64,000 nucleotides of DNA from Planococcus citri. Lineage: Eukaryota > Arthropoda > Insecta > Hemiptera > Pseudococcidae. The stretch covers positions 69,167,350-69,231,349 of the forward strand of contig NC_088680.1 of the NCBI RefSeq assembly GCF_950023065.1. The letters are read 5' to 3'. Positions within the stretch are counted from its first letter, which is position 1. Every line of letters begins with the position of its first letter. Both the position numbers and the translations under genes were made by a program. Below the pieces are notes generated by a model. It was given only the letters and a program-made list of their open reading frames with translations. It did not search any database and had not been told where the DNA came from. This document shows, in pieces, positions 60,007-64,000 of this stretch.

Positions 60007-61554
60007 CACACTGGACCGGCCTAATGAAAAGTGCGCGCATGTCAATTTTTTGAGAAATGATGGCCTACGACATGAAAAATATGACCTTCCCTTATGTAAT
60101 TTTTCACGATAAATTCGATTTTGGTATCAGTTTTACCCCTAACCCCACTGGGGGGGGTGGTACTCGCTCAAAATTTTGGAAATTTTCAAATAAATGATCA
60201 TACATATCAAAATGTAGGTTTTCGAAGGCGTAGAATTCGAATTTCACACTATTTTTACGCTCCGAGGTTCAGGGTTCAAGGGGTGGGGGTGGGGGTGTTG
60301 AAATTTGAAAATTTTCAAAAAAATGATCATACATATTGATATGTAGGTTTTCGAAGGCGTAGAATTCGAATTTCACACTATTTTTACGCTCTGAGGTTCA
60401 GGGTTCAAGGGGGGTGGGGGTGTTGAAATTTGAAAATTTTCAAAAAAATGATCATACATATTGATATGTAGGTTTTCCAAGGCGTAGAATTCGAATTTTA
60501 CACATGACAATTTCTACATTCTGAGGTTCAGGGTTCAAGGGGTGGTAGATGGGAGGGAGGAGGGTTGAAATTTGGAAATTTCCAAAAAATGAGATGGATT
60601 TCAACGTCTCTCCCCTGGCCCATCTTTGGGAAATTTCACAAAAATGATGTGAGAAATGGATTCAGGGAGGTGAAAAACATACATTTTGATACCAAACACG
60701 GCTTTTTCACAAATTTTGGATTTTGACCCCCTCCCCTGGTCCACGGTTGGGAAATTTCACAAAAATGATTCCAGAAATAGATTCAGGGAGGTGAAAAACA
60801 TATATTTTGATACCAAACACGACTTTTTTTGCGAAATTTGGATTTTGACCCCCCTCCCCTGGTCCACCTTCAAGAAATTTCACAAAAATGATGTCAAAAA
60901 TGGATTAAGCGTATTCGAAAACCCCCGGATCATGAGTCTTAGACTTTTGGAACCCTAAACACGAAAGATTGCAGAAACTTCAATTTCAGCAAAAATTTGC
61001 AACTTTCACACGTTTTAACTTGAAAAAGTAGTCAATAAATCGAAAATCCGCAAGTTTCCGCAGCTGGAACTATCGTAATAGTAAAAAACACATTGAAATT
61101 AATAAATTTTCACGAAAATTTTTTTGATCCACCTTGATCCAAATAAGTAATTGTACAATGAACAGGTAAAAACAGCTTAAAAGTACTGCTTATTTTGCTA
61201 CCAATTATTTTGTAAACAGTAACATATTAGAGAATCTTGCTCAAATATTTCAAAAAAGTACACTTTTCTCTTAATAATAAAGTTTTTTCCATAAATTTTC
61301 ATGCGTTTTTACCCGCTAATTAAGAGCAAGCAATTACCTGCATAAGTGCCAATGTGCTGTGTCACGCGACAGTGCAATGTCGCGCGCAACGATCGGTCGC
61401 GTTAGGGGAGGGACGGGGCAATGGGAAATTTTGTTTTGAGTGTTTTTGGGTTCGGGGAAGCATGTACCTTCTACAGGACCAAAAAAAAAACATATTCATT
61501 TGGTATTTTTTTTTGGGTCCATGCGCGCACTTTTCATTAGGCCGGTCCAGTGTG
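60007..61554. mobile_element. Nested TIR element
   Basis: Ends CACACTGGACCGGCCTAATG (continuing for about 15 more matching bases) and the reverse complement at 61520-61554. TGTCG flanks both sides (60002-60006, 61555-61559), a 5-bp target duplication. It contains two tandem-repeat blocks and no transposase; superfamily not assigned. Confidence 0.8.
60120..60930 (+). repeat. Two adjacent tandem-repeat blocks in the nested element
   Basis: Block 1 (60120-60560) has about three copies of a 120-bp unit with ATGATCATACATATTGATAT and GGTTCAGGGTTCAAGGGG. Block 2 (60590-60930) has three copies of a 125-bp unit with GGGAAATTTCACAAAAATGA and GATACCAAACACG. Confidence 0.8.
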
Positions 61555-61555
61555 T

Positions 61556-61870
61556 GTCGGCTCGGTCATTAGTAGCGTTAAATCATTCACTAGTAACGTT
61601 GAGACAGTCGCTAGTATCGCCAAACTGATCGCTAGTAGCGTCAAGTCAGTCGCTAGTAGCGTCGAGCTGGTCGCTAGTAGTGTTGAGCTGGTCGCTAGTA
61701 GTGACAAGTTGGTCGCTAGTAGTGACGAGTTGGTCACTAGTAGTGACGAGTTGGTCGCTAGTAGTGTCAAGTTGGTCGCTAGTAGCGTCAGTACAAGCGT
61801 TAGTAACGTTTTCGGTATCACTAGTAACTTTTTCAGAAACGCTAGTAATTTTTTGAAGTCACTAGTAGTG
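61556..61870. repeat. Array of CTAGTAGTGAC / CGCTAGTAGCG motifs
   Basis: About fifteen copies of a 21-bp unit of the form GTCGCTAGTAGTGACGAGTTG, with frequent internal palindromes. It forms the right arm of the TIR element at 58851-61883; both strands are open by virtue of the repeat, not because it is a gene. Confidence 0.85.
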
Positions 61871-62058
61871 ATTTTCTATGAGGGGGCCGCGATTTTTGGA
61901 AAGAGCATAGTCTAAAACCCCCAAAACTAAATTTTCAGCTGCCAAAGTTCATTTTTCGATTTTTGGCGAATTCTTGAAAATTCAAAATTGACTGTTTTTG
62001 GCGATTTATGCTTTTTTTTTCAAAAAGTACGTACTTGATCAATAAAAATGGTCAAAAT

Positions 62059-62234
62059 TGTTGCAAATAGGTACGCAACTACAAAAATGTCCGTCCAACA
62101 TGACGTAATGTTACTCTCCCCCTCCTATATAACTTGACCAATGTGTTGTATTCTGTATCGATATGATGTTCATTTAGTATGCTTAATAAAGACTTCCGAT
62201 TGAGTCGTTCTTGTTCTTAATAACTTATTCAATA
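62059..62234 (+). repeat. 5' LTR of copia-like element
   Basis: About 176 bp beginning TGTTGCAAAT. It contains a TATA box (CTATATAA near 62126) and AATAAAG near 62185. The right border is set by the primer-binding site and is approximate; the second LTR is out of the window. Confidence 0.6.
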
Positions 62235-62248
62235 GGTTATGGACACAG
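62235..62248 (+). other. Primer-binding site, copia-like element
   Basis: GGTTATGGACACAG resembles the internal initiator-Met tRNA site of Drosophila copia (GGTTATGGGCCCAG), differing at two positions. Confidence 0.65.
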
Positions 62249-62362
62249 TTCGCGACTTCCACTGCGCCTAACGTAACTGAGTGAAAAATTTCAATAACGT
62301 GATCGCGTATTTAAAAGTAAAGTGCGATTTTATCGTTTCTAATACTCTGAAATAAAACAATT

Positions 62363-64000
62363 ATGGGTGAAAATAGTGATTCGCGTCGTTTTCTAAAATT
62401 CGAACGTTTTACTGGCAAAAATTATGCCATATGGAAAGATCGCATGTTATGTGCATTGGATGCACAAGAATTAAGAAAATTTGTCACTGAAGCTATTCCA
62501 CCTGCCCCAACAGAAGCCTGGAAGAAGAAAAACGCAGTTGCAAAAAGTGAAATCATTTATCATCTTGGTGATGATTTTGTGAGACAAGCAGCAGGTACTG
62601 AATTTGCCAAAACTATTCTGGATGATTTGAATGCAGTTTATGAAAGGAAGAGCTTGGCCACACAAATTATGATCCGTAAACAACTTTTGCTGATGAAATT
62701 GGGAAGCAATTCGTTACTATCTCATTTTTCAAAATTTGAAGGCCTGATTTCTGATCTGAAAGCTGCTGGAGCAACTATGCCTGATGATGATGTGATTTGC
62801 CATTTGTTGTTGACACTTCCATCAGAATATGATGGAGTAATTACGGCGATTGAAACTTTGACTGATGAACGTGTGACTATTCCATTCATTAAAAATCGTC
62901 TTTTGGAATATGAAATTAAACTCAAAGTCAACAAATCTGATGAGATTCCTCCACAAGCTTTGTCCGCGAAGTCTGCTGGTTTCAAGAAGAAAATCTATAA
63001 TAAAACTAACAAATGGAAGAAACCACAAAATAAACCTTTCCAGAAACCTTATGAAAGCAAGAAGCAGAAGAAATTTTGCAAATACTGTAAAACCTATCGT
63101 TTGCATGATGAAGATCAATGTTTCAATAAACCAAAACCTGATGATGCAGAGAAGAAACCTGATCCAAAACCTGATCCGAAATCATACCACCTGTCTTCAA
63201 GTGGACCTGTGTGTTTCATGCTGGGAGCTGTCGAAAGGGCTAAATTCGTCTCGGAGAAAATTGAATTTGTGCTTGATTCCGGATCCACTGACCACATTAT
63301 CAATGATGATTCGTTGCTGACGAATGTGCAGAAATTGCAGCCACCCAGGCGGATTCAAATTGCGAAGAAGGATGAGTTCCTCATTGCCACAAAAATAGGG
63401 AAGATCAGTCTAACAAATGGTGTCATTGAAGATGTACTTTTTGCTGAAGAGCTTCCTCAAAATATATTATCAGTTAAAAAATTGACTGATAAAGGGTGTG
63501 AAATTGTATTCAAACCTGGGAATGTTGAAATTCGTAAAAACGAAGTTACACTAGCCAAAGGTATGTTGAATTTATATTCAAATCAGTTTATGGTAAATTT
63601 TAGTTTGAATAAATCTTGCTATCTTGTACAAGGGAAATCAAATGAATATGAATTGTGGCATCAGAGACTAGGTCACCCTAGTAACACAAAACTTGAAAAA
63701 ATAATTTCAGATAAAATGCTTGATGGTATAGATTACGAAAGTATTTCCATTATTGATGATATTTGTGTGCCCTGTGTACAAGGTAAGCAAGTTAATTTAC
63801 CATTCAATAAAGAAAAGTTGAATAAACCTACTCGCCCTCTAAATAAAATTCATAGTGACGTTTGTGGTCCTATTACTCCTCCCTCTCTTGATCATAAAAA
63901 TTATTTCGTGACTTTTATTGATGGGTATACTCATTATACTGCCACTTACTTAATTAAACAAAAATCTGAAGTTTTTGAAAAATTTAAAGAATATTTAGCC
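62363..64000 (+). CDS. Copia-like Gag-Pol polyprotein, N-terminal 546 aa
   Basis: ATG at 62363; the frame is open to the window end. Residues 1-230 form a Ty1/copia gag (UBN2-like: TGKNYAIWKDRM start, helices up to LLTLPSEYDGV). A Lys/Pro-rich stretch is followed by a CCHC-type knuckle (C-X2-C-X5-H-X4-C, residues about 236-250; the usual spacing is X4). The aspartic protease DSG is near residue 304. The integrase zinc region starts near residue 431 (WHQRLGHPS) and the first catalytic Asp is in HSDVCGP. Integrase before RT is the copia order. No break is visible, so the element may be intact. Confidence 0.9.
   Translation, partial: MGENSDSRRFLKFERFTGKNYAIWKDRMLCALDAQELRKFVTEAIPPAPTEAWKKKNAVAKSEIIYHLGDDFVRQAAGTEFAKTILDDLNAVYERKSLATQIMIRKQLLLMKLGSNSLLSHFSKFEGLISDLKAAGATMPDDDVICHLLLTLPSEYDGVITAIETLTDERVTIPFIKNRLLEYEIKLKVNKSDEIPPQALSAKSAGFKKKIYNKTNKWKKPQNKPFQKPYESKKQKKFCKYCKTYRLHDEDQCFNKPKPDDAEKKPDPKPDPKSYHLSSSGPVCFMLGAVERAKFVSEKIEFVLDSGSTDHIINDDSLLTNVQKLQPPRRIQIAKKDEFLIATKIGKISLTNGVIEDVLFAEELPQNILSVKKLTDKGCEIVFKPGNVEIRKNEVTLAKGMLNLYSNQFMVNFSLNKSCYLVQGKSNEYELWHQRLGHPSNTKLEKIISDKMLDGIDYESISIIDDICVPCVQGKQVNLPFNKEKLNKPTRPLNKIHSDVCGPITPPSLDHKNYFVTFIDGYTHYTATYLIKQKSEVFEKFKEYLA

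Larger units (their letters stand above)
58851..61883. mobile_element. TIR element with tRNA-like core, member 2
   Basis: Ends CCTCATAGAAAATCACTACT and its reverse complement, with GGGC on both sides as a 4-bp target duplication. The paralogous sequence at 35279-35300 gives an almost exact empty site. Inside, arrays of CTAGTAGTGAC and GTTACTAGT words form short left (58865-58975) and long right (61556-61870) arms; the core carries a tRNA-like sequence. A second element (60007-61554) is nested in the right arm; without it the element is about 1.5 kb. Confidence 0.85.
62059..64000 (+). mobile_element. Copia-like LTR retrotransposon, 5' part
   Basis: Interrupts the sequence paralogous to about 35455 (empty site). 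LTR, primer-binding site and an uninterrupted gag-pol frame are visible; the element continues past the window. Confidence 0.85.

Noticed and set aside
61537..61915. Long repetitive frames on both strands (Ser/Val-rich and Leu/Thr-rich)
   Set aside because: Products of a 21-bp repeat, whose length is a multiple of three, so frames stay open by default.

Overview
The window is eukaryotic and almost certainly from an insect. It has intron-split serpin genes with GT-AG junctions, Ty3-like and copia-like retrotransposons, a hAT element and many AT-rich fold-back repeats. The frequent TACCTACCTAGGTA-type words and overall style suggest a hemipteran such as a scale insect or mealybug; that is an impression, not a demonstration. 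No bacterial gene, CRISPR array or credible tRNA gene is visible.

The backbone is a tandem array of about four duplicated units, all on the + strand. Each unit holds a 5' flank with an ATATAAG box, a five-exon secreted serpin, a 124-bp satellite array starting about 190 bp after the stop codon (absent from unit 4), and a repeat-rich spacer. Unit 1 (1-36960) carries an intact serpin (776-6414). Unit 2 (36961-43690) carries a serpin broken by a 35-bp deletion in exon 4 (37433-40078). Unit 3 (43691-51390) has an intact serpin (44931-47623). Unit 4 (from about 56540) has a diverged serpin of which only exons 1-2 are seen (56996-58744). Because the units are paralogous, several insertions can be compared with an empty site in another unit.

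Mobile DNA explains most of the size differences. Serpin 1 intron 1 holds two fold-back elements (1223-1938, 2700-4202). A compact mag-like Ty3 retrotransposon (7115-11711, 103-bp LTRs, TSD TAGGT) sits in satellite 1. A fold-back element (14301-15596 plus 32476-33809) was split near its centre by a 16,879-bp LTR retrotransposon (15597-32475, identical 519-bp LTRs, TSD GAAA). Satellite 3 is split by a TIR element with a tRNA-like core (48209-49356). A 3.57-kb non-autonomous hAT lies at 51394-54967 (8-bp TSD). Further TIR elements lie at 55364-56403, 58851-61883 and 60007-61554 (nested). A copia-like element begins at 62059 and runs off the right edge.

The most unusual object is the 16.9-kb retrotransposon. 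Its gag appears joined to pol by a -1 frameshift at GGGAAAC. Pol ends at an in-frame UGA directly before an ORF that starts with the integrase C-terminal domain, so stop-codon readthrough is likely. Pol carries a second, intact RNase H1-like domain after the integrase core while the RNase H after RT is degenerate. The 7.2 kb downstream hold three tandem paralogous genes (138, 138 and 137 aa) of a family I do not recognise, plus a likely spliced fourth gene. A second theme is a set of TIR elements whose arms are arrays of short palindromic motifs; two of them share a tRNA-like Pol III-type core.
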